Below are positions 44,085 through 52,884 of a stretch of 64,000 nucleotides of DNA, in pieces; positions within the stretch are counted from its first letter, which is position 1; every line of letters starts with the position of its first letter. The DNA lies in NCBI GenBank assembly GCA_013322215.1, contig JAAMEZ010000058.1:1-64000 (forward strand). Reading direction: 5' to 3'. Under the pieces are notes generated by a model. The model did no database searches. It was not told the origin of the DNA and saw only the letters and a program-made list of their open reading frames with translations. The DNA comes from Martinezella rhizogenes. Its GTDB lineage: Bacteria; Pseudomonadota; Alphaproteobacteria; Rhizobiales; Rhizobiaceae. The position numbers and the translations under genes were made by a program.

Positions 44085-44591
44085 ATGCAGAGAACGAGCT
44101 TCAGCAGTTTCAAATGCCCCGCCGCCCGTGCGCTCGAAAGTGTCGGCGACTGGTGGAGTATCCTGATCCTGCGCGATGCGCTTCAAGGGTTGAGCCGGTT
44201 CGACGAGTTCCAGAAGAATCTCGGCGTTGCGCCGAATATCCTGACGCGGCGCCTCAAGCATCTGACCGATGAAGGCCTGTTCGAGCGTCGTCTCTACAAT
44301 GAACGACCGCCACGCTATGAATATGTGCTGACTGAAAAAGGTCGGGATTTCTTCCCCGTGCTGATGGCGCTGTTTACCTGGGGCAACCAGCATTTGCCTG
44401 CAGAAGAGGTCGCGATGCGCCTTGTCGACGCCAATACCGGTGAAGATCGCGACCCGCTTCTCATCGACCGCGTCACCGGCCGCGCCTTTCACCCCGAAGA
44501 CACGATCCTTGTGCCGGGGCCGGCGGCCGACGACGCGGTTCATGAACGCATCGCCCAGATGAAAGCATGGTTTCTGGGCTTCGACGCCTGA
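44085..44591 (+). CDS. HxlR family transcriptional regulator
   Basis: The start is put at 44085 (MQRTSFSSFKCPAARAL), the usual HxlR N-terminus; an in-frame ATG at 44067 sits almost on the operator. The 168-residue product has CPAARALESVGDWWSILILRDAL (with the conserved N-terminal Cys, often redox-active in this family), GVAPNILTRRLKHLTDEGL and YVLTEKGRDFFPV. A C-terminal extension of about 60 residues follows the winged helix. It is followed 17 nt later by the FabF-like gene. Confidence 0.88.
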   Translation: MQRTSFSSFKCPAARALESVGDWWSILILRDALQGLSRFDEFQKNLGVAPNILTRRLKHLTDEGLFERRLYNERPPRYEYVLTEKGRDFFPVLMALFTWGNQHLPAEEVAMRLVDANTGEDRDPLLIDRVTGRAFHPEDTILVPGPAADDAVHERIAQMKAWFLGFDA

Positions 44592-44608
44592 CCAAATAGG
44601 AGCAAGAC

Positions 44609-45874
44609 ATGGATCGTATCGTCGTCACCGGCATGGGGCTGGTTTCGCCCTTGGGCGTGGGTGTCAATGCAAGCTGGAAGAGGCTTGTCGAGGGACGCTC
44701 TGGCCTGCGGCTGCTGCCTGAGGAAATGGTGGACGATCTCGCCGCCAAGGTCGGCGGCGTCGTTCCTGATATCGCCGAGGATGCAGAAGCCGGCTTCGAT
44801 GTCGATCGCTACGTGCCGGTCAAAGACCAGAAGAAGATGGACCGCTTCATCCTTCTCGCCATGGCAGCGGCCGAGGAAGCGATCCTGCAGGCTGGCTGGC
44901 AACCGACTGACGTCAGCGCTCTGGAGCGGACGGCAACGATCATTGCCTCGGGCGTCGGCGGCTTTCCTGCCATCGCCGATGCCGTGCGCACGGCCGAGAC
45001 AAAGGGCGTGCGGCGTCTGTCGCCCTTCACCATCCCCTCCTTCCTCGTCAATCTCGCCGCCGGACAGGTGAGCATCCGCTATGGATATAAGGGGCCGCTC
45101 GGTGCGCCGGTCACGGCCTGTGCCGCCAGCGTTCAGGCGATCGGCGACGCCGCGCGGCTGATCCGCTCAGGCGAGGCCGATGTCGCCATCTGCGGCGGCG
45201 CGGAAGCCTGCATCGACAAGGTGAGCCTCGGCGGCTTTGCGGCGGCACGCGCGCTCTCGACCGGCTTCAGCAACCGGCCGGAAGAAGCCTCGCGCCCCTT
45301 CGACAGCGGTCGGGACGGTTTCGTCATGGGCGAAGGCGCCGGCATGCTTGTCATCGAGACCTTGGAGCATGCCCTTGCGCGTGGCGCCACGCCACTTGCC
45401 GAGCTTGTCGGCTATGGCACAGCCGCCGATGCCTATCATATGACCGCCGGACCGGAAGACGGCGATGGTGCGCGCCGCGCCATGCTCGCTGCACTTTCCC
45501 AGGCTCGCATTTCGCCCGCCGAGGTCAAACACCTGAACGCGCATGCGACGTCGACACAAGTCGGCGACCGAGGCGAGATGGAAGCCATCAAGACCGTGTT
45601 CGGCCGCGATGGCGCGATTGCCGTCAGCGGCACGAAGGCTGCAACGGGCCATCTTCTGGGTGCTGCCGGCGGTATGGAAGCGATCTTCACCATCATGGCT
45701 CTGCGCGACCAGATCGCCCCGCCGACCCGCAATCTGCAGGAGGCTGACCCGGCTGCCGAGGGTATCGATATCGTCGGAGCGACCGCCCGGCCGATGGCCA
45801 TGGAGTATGCGATCTCCAATGGCTTCGGTTTTGGCGGTGTCAACGCCAGCGCGCTCTTCCGCCGCTGGCAGTAA
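44609..45874 (+). CDS. fabF: Beta-ketoacyl-ACP synthase II (FabF family)
   Basis: The 421-residue thiolase-fold enzyme has the catalytic Cys in VTACAASVQ (about 171), the His in LNAHATST (about 311) and KAATGHLLGAAGG (about 341). It condenses malonyl-ACP with acyl-ACP. Being beside an HxlR regulator and not in a fab cluster, it is likely a secondary FabF copy. AGGAG lies seven bases before the start. Confidence 0.93.
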   Translation: MDRIVVTGMGLVSPLGVGVNASWKRLVEGRSGLRLLPEEMVDDLAAKVGGVVPDIAEDAEAGFDVDRYVPVKDQKKMDRFILLAMAAAEEAILQAGWQPTDVSALERTATIIASGVGGFPAIADAVRTAETKGVRRLSPFTIPSFLVNLAAGQVSIRYGYKGPLGAPVTACAASVQAIGDAARLIRSGEADVAICGGAEACIDKVSLGGFAAARALSTGFSNRPEEASRPFDSGRDGFVMGEGAGMLVIETLEHALARGATPLAELVGYGTAADAYHMTAGPEDGDGARRAMLAALSQARISPAEVKHLNAHATSTQVGDRGEMEAIKTVFGRDGAIAVSGTKAATGHLLGAAGGMEAIFTIMALRDQIAPPTRNLQEADPAAEGIDIVGATARPMAMEYAISNGFGFGGVNASALFRRWQ

Positions 45875-45930
45875 TCGCTTCTGCTTACGATCAAAGCGCG
45901 CTAAGCTTTCTCCATTGGCTGGAGACGGAT

Positions 45931-46353
45931 ATGCGCGCTTTTTCTATCGCCGCTTTTCTCTGCTGCATCGCCTTTGCGCCGGCCGCTTACGCGGAAGATC
46001 CGGTTCAGACGGCACAAGGCCTTATCGAGCAACAGATAGAGGCCTTTCTGCACGATGACGCGGCGACCGCCTATTCCTTCGCCGCACCCGGCATCAAAGC
46101 GCTTTTCCCAGACAAGGACAGCTTCTTCGCCATGGTGAAGAAGAGCTATCAGCCGGTGTTTCATCCCGGCAATTATGCTTTCGGCAAGAGCCGCGCCATC
46201 GACAACGGCGCAGTCGTCTATCAGGAGGTGCTGATCACAGGCACCGATGACAAGGACTGGACGGCGATCTACCAGATCACCCGTCAACCCGACGGCAGCT
46301 ACAAGATCAACGGCGTGCAGATCCTCTCCAAGGCGACGAGCGAGGGCATTTAG
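45931..46353 (+). CDS. DUF4864 domain secreted protein
   Basis: The 140-residue product has a signal peptide (AFLCCIAFAPAAYAE) and a DUF4864 domain (IEQQIEAFLHDDAATAYSFAAPGIKALF, here quoted in part). It folds like NTF2/SnoaL proteins. Function unknown. GGAGA lies before the ATG. The TAG stop is the first codon of the dispersed repeat copy 2. Confidence 0.8.
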   Translation: MRAFSIAAFLCCIAFAPAAYAEDPVQTAQGLIEQQIEAFLHDDAATAYSFAAPGIKALFPDKDSFFAMVKKSYQPVFHPGNYAFGKSRAIDNGAVVYQEVLITGTDDKDWTAIYQITRQPDGSYKINGVQILSKATSEGI

Positions 46354-46451
46354 AGCATTTCCGCTTTTCTTCGAATCGCGAAAACGCCCCATCTTGTTTC
46401 TTTGCGCATTTCGGACGGAAAACCGCTATGCACTTTTCCTGGAAGTGCTCC
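46352..46451 (+). repeat. Dispersed rhizobial intergenic repeat, copy 2 (full length)
   Basis: From AGAGCATTTCCGC through TTCTTCGAATCGCGAAAACGC, then CGGACGGAAAACCGC, to CACTTTTCCTGGAAGTGCTCC. It shares the central blocks with 327-404 in the same gene-relative orientation, and its ends are themselves inverted (AGAGCA/TGCTCC). It begins exactly at the DUF4864 stop codon. Confidence 0.8.
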
Positions 46452-46530
46452 AGCCGATAGCTCAGCTCAAATGAAAACAGCGCGCCTCCCAGGGAGAGAC
46501 GCACTGTTCAAGAGCTTTGGCCAAGTGTTT

Positions 46531-47421
46531 CTAGCCGCGAATTCTAACCGAATTTCCGACCGCACTATTCCCGTCGAATTCGGGGCGCGGCTGCGGAATG
46601 ACGACTGTCGAAGCCGGCATAGGCGTATTCGTGTATGTGGTTTCGCCGTTCGAGAGCGGTCCCGAAATCGCCATGTCCGTTGGTGCCGGCGTCGGGATCG
46701 GAACCGCGGCCGGAATAAGAACGGCATTCTGCGGCATCGTCACGACAGGGTTCGAGACAGGCGTAAAGGCCGCGACGGCCGAAGTCGTCGATGCAGGCTG
46801 CATTTCCGGCAACACGAATGGAGATTGCGGCGCGCCCTGCGTGGGCACGTAATTCATCGCGACCTCGTAGGCTGGAAGCGGTGCCGGCGTCTGCAATTCG
46901 CCATCGCGACCACGCTTCTCATAGAACGCGTTGCCGCCAGCATAAGCGACGTAGTGCATATTATCGTACGGGAATCTCAGCCCTTCGGTGTGGAAGAACA
47001 TCGCGTCCTTCACCTGAGGATGCCGCTCACCACGCAGGATCTTCGACGCAGCAACTTCAAGATCGGGCTTTGCCTGATCCTTGACTTCTCTGGTCATCAC
47101 ACCTGGGGCAAACTGCCTTTCCTGGGAGACCACGCCACAGATCGTGGGCGGATAGGCACCGGAGGTCAATCTGTTCATCACGACCGTTCCAACGGCCATG
47201 TAACCGCCGGGATCGGAGCGTTCCGACTCGAAGTACATTGCACGTTCGAGACAGTCCTTGTCCTTTATCGTATAATTATACGTCACCTTCGCGCCACGAA
47301 TGGGCTTGGTGGTATTGCTGGGGGTAGCTGTTGTCTTCTGCGTCGTCGTGCAGCTGGTAGCGGCCAAACCGACAACCAATAGCCCTGAAAGACATGCCCC
47401 GAATTTGCGTTGCGCCCTCAA
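46531..47421 (-). CDS. SleB-type cell wall hydrolase lipoprotein
   Basis: Start choice: TTG at 47421 (MRAQRKFGACLS...), with AGGAGG nine bases upstream; the longer frame to 47511 has no signal. The 296-residue product has a lipoprotein-like signal ending near AATSC and a Hydrolase_2 domain (about 50-170: ERAMYFESERSDPGGYMAVG, VVMNRLTSGAYPPTICGVV). A long proline/threonine-rich tail follows. The domain cleaves peptidoglycan in spore-cortex enzymes; here a cell-envelope remodelling role is likely. Confidence 0.85.
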   Translation of the reverse strand: MRAQRKFGACLSGLLVVGLAATSCTTTQKTTATPSNTTKPIRGAKVTYNYTIKDKDCLERAMYFESERSDPGGYMAVGTVVMNRLTSGAYPPTICGVVSQERQFAPGVMTREVKDQAKPDLEVAASKILRGERHPQVKDAMFFHTEGLRFPYDNMHYVAYAGGNAFYEKRGRDGELQTPAPLPAYEVAMNYVPTQGAPQSPFVLPEMQPASTTSAVAAFTPVSNPVVTMPQNAVLIPAAVPIPTPAPTDMAISGPLSNGETTYTNTPMPASTVVIPQPRPEFDGNSAVGNSVRIRG

Positions 47422-47674
47422 CGGCAAGTGCCTCCTATTTTCGGTAGTACAGCCCTTATCGATTAAGAGAATGCGTTTTAGCCGGATTTTTTCAAAATTC
47501 CAAGCGTCCACGCAATCAAATCAGCCAATGACGTTTTTCAAAGGCGGATGGACCGTTTATTCCGATTCGCTATTTTTCCCAATGCTTTATTGTTGCCAGG
47601 CCTATTTTGAAACGCAGCCGGAAACGGAGATTGCCCACGGCAAGCCCGTTCCAGCCGGCTCAAGATGATGTTGG

Positions 47675-48100
47675 TTAAGAATAACAATCAATCGATAATA
47701 AATGATTTACCAACAGAGCAAGGTCCATGCGCCAGCCGACTTCGATAAGGATTCGCCCCGGTGCAAAACAATAAAACGACCAATTGCCGCGTATGATCGA
47801 AGGTGGTTTCCAGATCTCGCAGCCGCTCGATTTCACCCGCTCGAACAACAGATCGACCGCCTCCCGGGAGGGCTGCACGAAGCCGATATGATAGGTATTG
47901 CGACCGACGGAGACGGTATCGGCGCCGCCGAATTTCTCCACCGGCCGGCTGATGACAAGCTCAAGCCCGGCATCGTCGCGAAGGATGGCAAGACCATTTG
48001 CGCCTCGCGTTTCCACTTCCGTCAGGCCGAAAACGGAAACAAAAAAATCCCGGGTCGCGGCGACATCGGGAACATGCAGATCCAGGTGGTTCAGTCTCAT
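47675..48100 (-). CDS. VOC family (glyoxalase/bleomycin-resistance fold) protein
   Basis: The start at 48100 (MRLNHLDLHVPDVAATRDFF) gives 141 residues; the longer frame to 48205 is rejected for lack of conserved sequence. It shows a first metal-type strand (LNHLDLHV), RNTYHIGFVQ in the second half and GRILIEVGW near the end. The fold covers dioxygenases, lyases and resistance proteins; substrate unknown. Confidence 0.83.
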   Translation of the reverse strand: MRLNHLDLHVPDVAATRDFFVSVFGLTEVETRGANGLAILRDDAGLELVISRPVEKFGGADTVSVGRNTYHIGFVQPSREAVDLLFERVKSSGCEIWKPPSIIRGNWSFYCFAPGRILIEVGWRMDLALLVNHLLSIDCYS

Positions 48101-48238
48101 GACAGCTCCGAAAGGCTTTCCCGCGGAGACATGTCGGTCGATCCGGCCCACGCCAACGCGGGACACTCGACCACAATGGCCAAGTTCCGCGTCGTGGGTT
48201 CTCACGCCAATGGCGAGGAGCAGAGCTTCAAATAGAAG

Positions 48239-48273
48239 GGGTCGGGCTTACCGATCCGACCCTGCCATTTTTC
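48239..48273. terminator. Bidirectional terminator beyond tgt
   Basis: GGGTCGG (48239-48245) pairs with CCGACCC (48256-48262) over a 10-nt loop. On the plus strand TTTTT follows shortly; on the minus strand CTTCTATTT follows. It lies 58 nt beyond the tgt stop, so it most likely ends the queA-tgt transcript. Confidence 0.7.
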
Positions 48274-48330
48274 GACGATGCTCAACTAACGTGAAATTGG
48301 GATCGAGGCAAGAGCGTGTGCGAGACCCGA

Positions 48331-49461
48331 TTATACCGGCTCAAGATCACCCCTCGCCCAGTTTTCCTGCGTCTCGGCCATGAAATCGGCAAAGCGGCCT
48401 TCGGCGATCGCCTGGCGGATGCCCTGCATCAGTTCCTGGTAGTAGGCGAGATTGTGCCAGGAGAGTAGCATGCCGCCGAGCGCTTCGTTGGCGCGGACGA
48501 GATGGTGCAGATAGGCACGCGAGTAGTCGCGCGAGGCTGGGCAATTGGACTGCTCGTCAAGCGGGCGCATGTCCTCGGCGTGACGGGCATTGCGGATATT
48601 CACCTTGCCGCGGCGGGTGAAGGCCAGTCCGTGGCGGCCCGAGCGGGTCGGCATCACGCAATCGAACATGTCGATGCCGCGGGCAACCGATTTCAGGATG
48701 TCGTCCGGCGTGCCAACACCCATCAGGTAGCGCGGCTTCTCCGTCGGCAGTTCCGGAAGCGTGATCTCCAGCATGCGCAGCATGACTTCCTGCGGTTCGC
48801 CGACGGCAAGGCCGCCGACCGCGTAGCCTTTCAGGTCCATGCCGCTCAGCGCCTGCGCCGACCGGACGCGAAGTTCTGGCACGTCGCCGCCCTGGACGAT
48901 GCCGAACATCGCCTTCCCGGGCTGATTGCCGAAAGCCACCTTGCAGCGCTCCGCCCAACGCAGCGACATTTCCATGGCGCGCTCGATTTCCTTCGGCGTT
49001 GCCGGCAATGCGACGCATTCATCGAGCTGCATCTGGATATCGGAATCGAGCAAGCCCTGGATCTCGATCGAGCGTTCCGGCGACATATGATGCAGGCTGC
49101 CATCGACATGCGATTTGAAGGTGACGCCCTGCTCGTCCAGTTTGCGCAGACCCGACAGCGACATCACCTGGAAGCCGCCGGAATCGGTGAGGATCGGATG
49201 CGGCCAGCGGATCAGCTGATGTAGGCCGCCGAGGCGGGCGACACGCTCGGCAGTCGGGCGTAGCATCAGGTGATAGGTATTGCCGAGGATGATATCGGCG
49301 CCGGTCTCACGCACCTGGTCGAGATACATGGCCTTGACAGTGCCGACTGTGCCGACGGGCATGAATGCCGGCGTGCGGATGGTCCCGCGCGGCATGGAAA
49401 CTTCACCGAGGCGGGCGCCGCCGTCGGTCTTCTTCAATTGAAACTGAAAGCTCTCGCTCAT
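48331..49461 (-). CDS. tgt: tRNA-guanine transglycosylase (queuosine pathway), atypical zinc site
   Basis: The 376-residue TIM barrel exchanges guanine 34 for preQ1 in GUN-anticodon tRNAs. LGNTYHLMLRPT, the catalytic TDSGGFQVMSL, GYAVGGLAVGEP and DCVMPTRSGRHG are present. The zinc region, usually CxCxxC with a later His, reads QSNCPASRDYSRAYLHH: only the middle Cys remains and two are Ser. The His side is retained (LLSWHNLAYY). It is 6 nt downstream of queA. Confidence 0.95.
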   Translation of the reverse strand: MSESFQFQLKKTDGGARLGEVSMPRGTIRTPAFMPVGTVGTVKAMYLDQVRETGADIILGNTYHLMLRPTAERVARLGGLHQLIRWPHPILTDSGGFQVMSLSGLRKLDEQGVTFKSHVDGSLHHMSPERSIEIQGLLDSDIQMQLDECVALPATPKEIERAMEMSLRWAERCKVAFGNQPGKAMFGIVQGGDVPELRVRSAQALSGMDLKGYAVGGLAVGEPQEVMLRMLEITLPELPTEKPRYLMGVGTPDDILKSVARGIDMFDCVMPTRSGRHGLAFTRRGKVNIRNARHAEDMRPLDEQSNCPASRDYSRAYLHHLVRANEALGGMLLSWHNLAYYQELMQGIRQAIAEGRFADFMAETQENWARGDLEPV

Positions 49462-49467
49462 CTCGTC

Positions 49468-50553
49468 CTAGTCTTTCCGGTAGAGCAGGCTGCCATCGCC
49501 ATAGGAATAGAAGCGATAGCCCGTCTCGATAGCATGGGTGTAGGCCGCGCGCATCGTATCAAGGCCGGCAAAAGCCGATACGAGCATGAACAGGGTCGAG
49601 CGCGGCAGGTGGAAATTGGTCATCAGCATGTCGACCGCCTTGAAGCGATAGCCGGGTGTGATGAAAATACCGGTGGCGCCGTGCCAAGGCTGGATAGTGC
49701 CGTCCTCAGCGGCGGCACTTTCGATCAACCGCAGCGACGTCGTGCCGACGCAGACGATGCGGCTACCCCTCGCCTTGACGGCATTCAGCTTTGCGGCCGT
49801 CGCGGCATCGACATAGCCGATCTCGAAATGCATCTTGTGATCGTCGGTGTCATCGGCCTTGACGGGCAGGAAAGTGCCGGCGCCGACATGCAGCGTCACG
49901 AAATGCCGCTCGACGCCGAGGGCATCGAGTGCGGCAAACAGAGATGGCGTGAAATGCAGGCCGGCGGTGGGTGCTGCGACCGCGCCCTCTTCGCGTGCAT
50001 AAATCGTCTGATAATCGGCACGATCGCGCTCGTCCTCGGGACGCTTCGCCGCAATATAGGGCGGCAGCGGAATATGCCCGACTGCGGCGATTGCCTCGTC
50101 CAATGCAGGACCAGACAGATCGAACCGCAGGGTAATCTCTCCGCCCTCGCCTTTTTCCTCGACGGTCGCGTCGAGCGTGCCGAGCGCGCAAACATTCTCG
50201 CCATGGCCGAACTGGATGCGGTCGCCGATCTTGATACGCTTGCCGGGCTTTGCGAAAGCCTTCCAGCGATCGGGCGCGGCGCGCATATGCAAGGTTGCCG
50301 AGACCTGCTGGCCTGGCGCACCTTCGCGATGGCGAATGCCTTCCAGCTGTGCCGGGATCACTTTGGTATCGTTGAAGACCACGGCGTCGCCGGGGCGCAG
50401 GAAGGACGGCAGATCTCGTATCCGGTGGTCGCTCAGCGTATTCGAACCATTGTTCGGATCGACAACGAGCAGACGTGCACTGTCACGCGGCTCGGCGGGC
50501 CTGAGCGCGATACGCTCATCCGGCAGATCGAAATCGAAAAGGTCAACACGCAT
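49468..50553 (-). CDS. queA: S-adenosylmethionine:tRNA ribosyltransferase-isomerase
   Basis: The start at 50553 (MRVDLFDFDLPDERIALRPAEPRDSAR in part) gives 361 residues, the normal length; upstream codons are not conserved in type. FNDTKVIPAQL, the VAAPTAGLHF motif and TNFHLPRSTLFMLVSAFAG are family marks. It converts preQ1-tRNA to epoxyqueuosine-tRNA using SAM as ribosyl donor. It is the partner of tgt in one operon. Confidence 0.95.
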   Translation of the reverse strand: MRVDLFDFDLPDERIALRPAEPRDSARLLVVDPNNGSNTLSDHRIRDLPSFLRPGDAVVFNDTKVIPAQLEGIRHREGAPGQQVSATLHMRAAPDRWKAFAKPGKRIKIGDRIQFGHGENVCALGTLDATVEEKGEGGEITLRFDLSGPALDEAIAAVGHIPLPPYIAAKRPEDERDRADYQTIYAREEGAVAAPTAGLHFTPSLFAALDALGVERHFVTLHVGAGTFLPVKADDTDDHKMHFEIGYVDAATAAKLNAVKARGSRIVCVGTTSLRLIESAAAEDGTIQPWHGATGIFITPGYRFKAVDMLMTNFHLPRSTLFMLVSAFAGLDTMRAAYTHAIETGYRFYSYGDGSLLYRKD

Positions 50554-50628
50554 TGAATTCATCCAAGCAAAGCGAAACCCGCCCCTCACGCCAAAGGCGC
50601 AAGAGGCGGGTTTCAGGAATAATCACGA

Positions 50629-51138
50629 TCAGACGTCGGCAGCAACCCGAGCAGATACGATCGAATCCGGATCCTTTACCGGCTCGCCGCGCTTGATCTG
50701 GTCGACGAAATCCATGCCGGAGATAACCTGACCCCAGACGGAGTACTGCTTGTTCAGCCAGGGAGCGTCGGCAAAGCAGATGAAGAACTGCGAGTTGGCC
50801 GAGTTCGGGTTCTGCGAACGAGCCATGGAGCAGGTGCCGCGAATATGCGAAGTCGCGGAAAACTCAGCCTTCAGGTCCGGCTTGGAGGAGCCGCCCATGC
50901 CGGCGCGGCCTGGATTGAAGGTTTCGCTGCCCTGCTTGCCGAACTGCACGTCGCCGGTCTGGGCCATGAAGCCGTCGATAACACGATGGAAGACGACGCC
51001 GTCATAGGCCTTTTCGCGCGCAAGCTCCTTGATGCGGGCAACGTGCTCGGGAGCGACCTGTGGCAGAAGCTGAATGACAACCTGGCCCTTGGTGGTTTCC
51101 AGGATGAGGGTGTTTTCTGGATCCTTGATCTCAGCCAT
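50629..51138 (-). CDS. ppiB: Cytoplasmic cyclophilin-type peptidyl-prolyl isomerase
   Basis: The start at 51138 (MAEIKDPENT) has AAGGAAA seven bases before it. The 169-residue cyclophilin has FHRVIDGFMAQTGD (catalytic Arg), NSANSQFFICFADAPWL and a VWGQVISGMD block. No signal peptide, so cytoplasmic. It forms a tandem pair with the exported copy upstream; the two share long identical motifs, suggesting duplication. Confidence 0.94.
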   Translation of the reverse strand: MAEIKDPENTLILETTKGQVVIQLLPQVAPEHVARIKELAREKAYDGVVFHRVIDGFMAQTGDVQFGKQGSETFNPGRAGMGGSSKPDLKAEFSATSHIRGTCSMARSQNPNSANSQFFICFADAPWLNKQYSVWGQVISGMDFVDQIKRGEPVKDPDSIVSARVAADV

Positions 51139-51252
51139 GTTCGTTTCCTTGTTCTCTCTGTTTGTGCATGATCCTGCCCGGATCATGCAACTTGCCTTGG
51201 CTTGATCTCATCCAAAAGCCGCGCCGCGCCTTTTGGGATCATGCCCGTGAAA

Positions 51253-51825
51253 TCACTTCTTGGTGACAGTAACCTTGATCATCTTGTCAGGGTTGCTCAC
51301 TTCGCCGTTCTGGCCTTCGCCACGCTTGATCTTGTCGACAAGCTCCATGCCCGAGATGACCTTGCCGACGACCGTGTACTGGCCGTTCAGGAAATCGCCA
51401 TTGGCGAACATGATGAAGAACTGCGAATTGGCGGAGTTCGGGTCCTGGGCGCGCGCCATGCCGACGGTGCCGCGCTGGAACGGAACCTTGGAGAATTCTG
51501 CCGGAAGGTTCGGCAGGTCGGAACCGCCGGTGCCGGCCTTGTTCGGATCATAACCCTTGGAAGCATTGCCGTACTGAACGTCGCCGGTCTGCGCCATGAA
51601 GCCATCGATGACGCGATGGAAGACGACGTTGTCGTAGGCACCCTTCTTCGCCAGCGCTTCGATCTGGGCAACATGCTTCGGCGCAACCTCCGGCATCAAC
51701 TGGATGACCACCGGGCCGTCCTTGAGCTGGATGGTCAAAAGATCTGCGGCTGCGGCCGAGAACGCGCTGCCTGCGAAGGCGGCAAGGCTCAGGAATCCTG
51801 CCAATGCAATATGAAAGAGTTTCAT
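51253..51825 (-). CDS. Exported cyclophilin-type peptidyl-prolyl isomerase
   Basis: The 190-residue product has a signal peptide (MKLFHIALAGFLSLAAFAGS, cleavage near AAA-D) and a cyclophilin domain (FHRVIDGFMAQTGD, NSANSQFFIMFAN, VVGKVISGMELVDKI). It is the periplasmic member of a tandem pair with ppiB. It lies 29 nt after coaD. Confidence 0.93.
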   Translation of the reverse strand: MKLFHIALAGFLSLAAFAGSAFSAAAADLLTIQLKDGPVVIQLMPEVAPKHVAQIEALAKKGAYDNVVFHRVIDGFMAQTGDVQYGNASKGYDPNKAGTGGSDLPNLPAEFSKVPFQRGTVGMARAQDPNSANSQFFIMFANGDFLNGQYTVVGKVISGMELVDKIKRGEGQNGEVSNPDKMIKVTVTKK

Positions 51826-51854
51826 GGATGCTCCGTTCGGGATTGGATTTCGGC

Positions 51855-52367
51855 TCAGCTGTTGCCGCTGGCCTTATTTTTGAGTTTGCCGTTCAGCGCT
51901 TCCAGCACCGCCGACGGCACGAAGGCGCTGACATCGCCGCCCATGGATGCGATCTGCCGCACCAATGTGGCGGTTATGGGCCGCGAGGCCGTGCCAGCTG
52001 GCAGAAACAGCGTCTGGATATCCGGCGCCATCTGCCTGTTCATGCCAGCCATCTGCATTTCATAGTCAAGATCGGTGCCGTCGCGCAGGCCGCGCACGAG
52101 CAAGGTCGCACCATGGGCGCGGGCCGCATCGACGACCAGATTGTCGAAGGCGACGACGGAAATATCGCCCGCCTTTTGTGGCAACGCCTCTCCGAGTGAT
52201 CTGCGAATGAGCTCCGCGCGCTCCTCGAAGGAGAAAAGCGGCTTCTTGCCGGGATGAATGCCGATCGCGACGATCACCTTGGCGGCGACATTCAACGCCT
52301 GCACGAGGACATCCAGATGTCCGTTGGTCATCGGGTCGAAAGACCCTGGATAGAAGGCTGTCGTCAT
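51855..52367 (-). CDS. coaD: Phosphopantetheine adenylyltransferase
   Basis: The start at 52367 (MTTAFYPGSFDPMTNGHLD) gives 170 residues, normal for the family; the frame extends upstream to 52514 but this adds non-conserved residues. The nucleotidyltransferase motif GSFDPMTNGH and LVRGLRDGTDLDYE mark CoaD, which makes dephospho-CoA from phosphopantetheine and ATP. Downstream genes are the two cyclophilins. Confidence 0.95.
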   Translation of the reverse strand: MTTAFYPGSFDPMTNGHLDVLVQALNVAAKVIVAIGIHPGKKPLFSFEERAELIRRSLGEALPQKAGDISVVAFDNLVVDAARAHGATLLVRGLRDGTDLDYEMQMAGMNRQMAPDIQTLFLPAGTASRPITATLVRQIASMGGDVSAFVPSAVLEALNGKLKNKASGNS

Positions 52368-52568
52368 ACCAAGCCGGCTCGTTGTTTCGACGCCTTTTGT
52401 CATGGATGAGGCCGTATCGCAAGTGATTTGCAACCCAGCGACCGCCTCTGAACTGTAGATGAACACGCCGTTCAAGCCCGTTTCAGCTCGACCATGCTTT
52501 ACTGCCATCAACATCGAAACGGGCCTGGTTCAACGGCCCGCCGGTCTCCGCTTCAGGGAAATCATGCC

Positions 52569-52793
52569 ATGCTCGTCTTCATCATCGCAGGCGCCATCAT
52601 CGGTTCATTTTTCGTCGAATACCTCGTTCATCTTTTCGCCGACAACTATGAGATCGAATGGGATTCCGCCTCGGGAAACAGCAACGACATCGATTTTGCC
52701 CAAGAAATAGCCATCGCCATGCGCAAAACGCATCGCGAATCTGAACGCCAGATGAACAAGGCATTCAAGGTCGCTTCAGGCGCGCATTGCTAG
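52569..52793 (+). CDS. Small membrane protein of unknown function
   Basis: Start at 52569 with AGGGAAA upstream. The 74-residue product begins with a membrane segment (MLVFIIAGAIIGSFFVEYLV) and continues with a polar, helical tail (AQEIAIAMRKTHRESERQM). Domain not recognised. It is the first of three tiny same-strand genes. Confidence 0.6.
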   Translation: MLVFIIAGAIIGSFFVEYLVHLFADNYEIEWDSASGNSNDIDFAQEIAIAMRKTHRESERQMNKAFKVASGAHC

Positions 52794-52884
52794 ATAGCTC
52801 TCAATATCGGCGGAACCATTTGGGAAACGCCGCGTTAACAGTCCGAAACTCAAATTGCACATTGCGGCAAGAAGGAAGAAGAGT

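Noticed and set aside
49270..50556. 428-codon plus-strand frame
   Set aside because: Antisense to queA and tgt; no recognisable motif.
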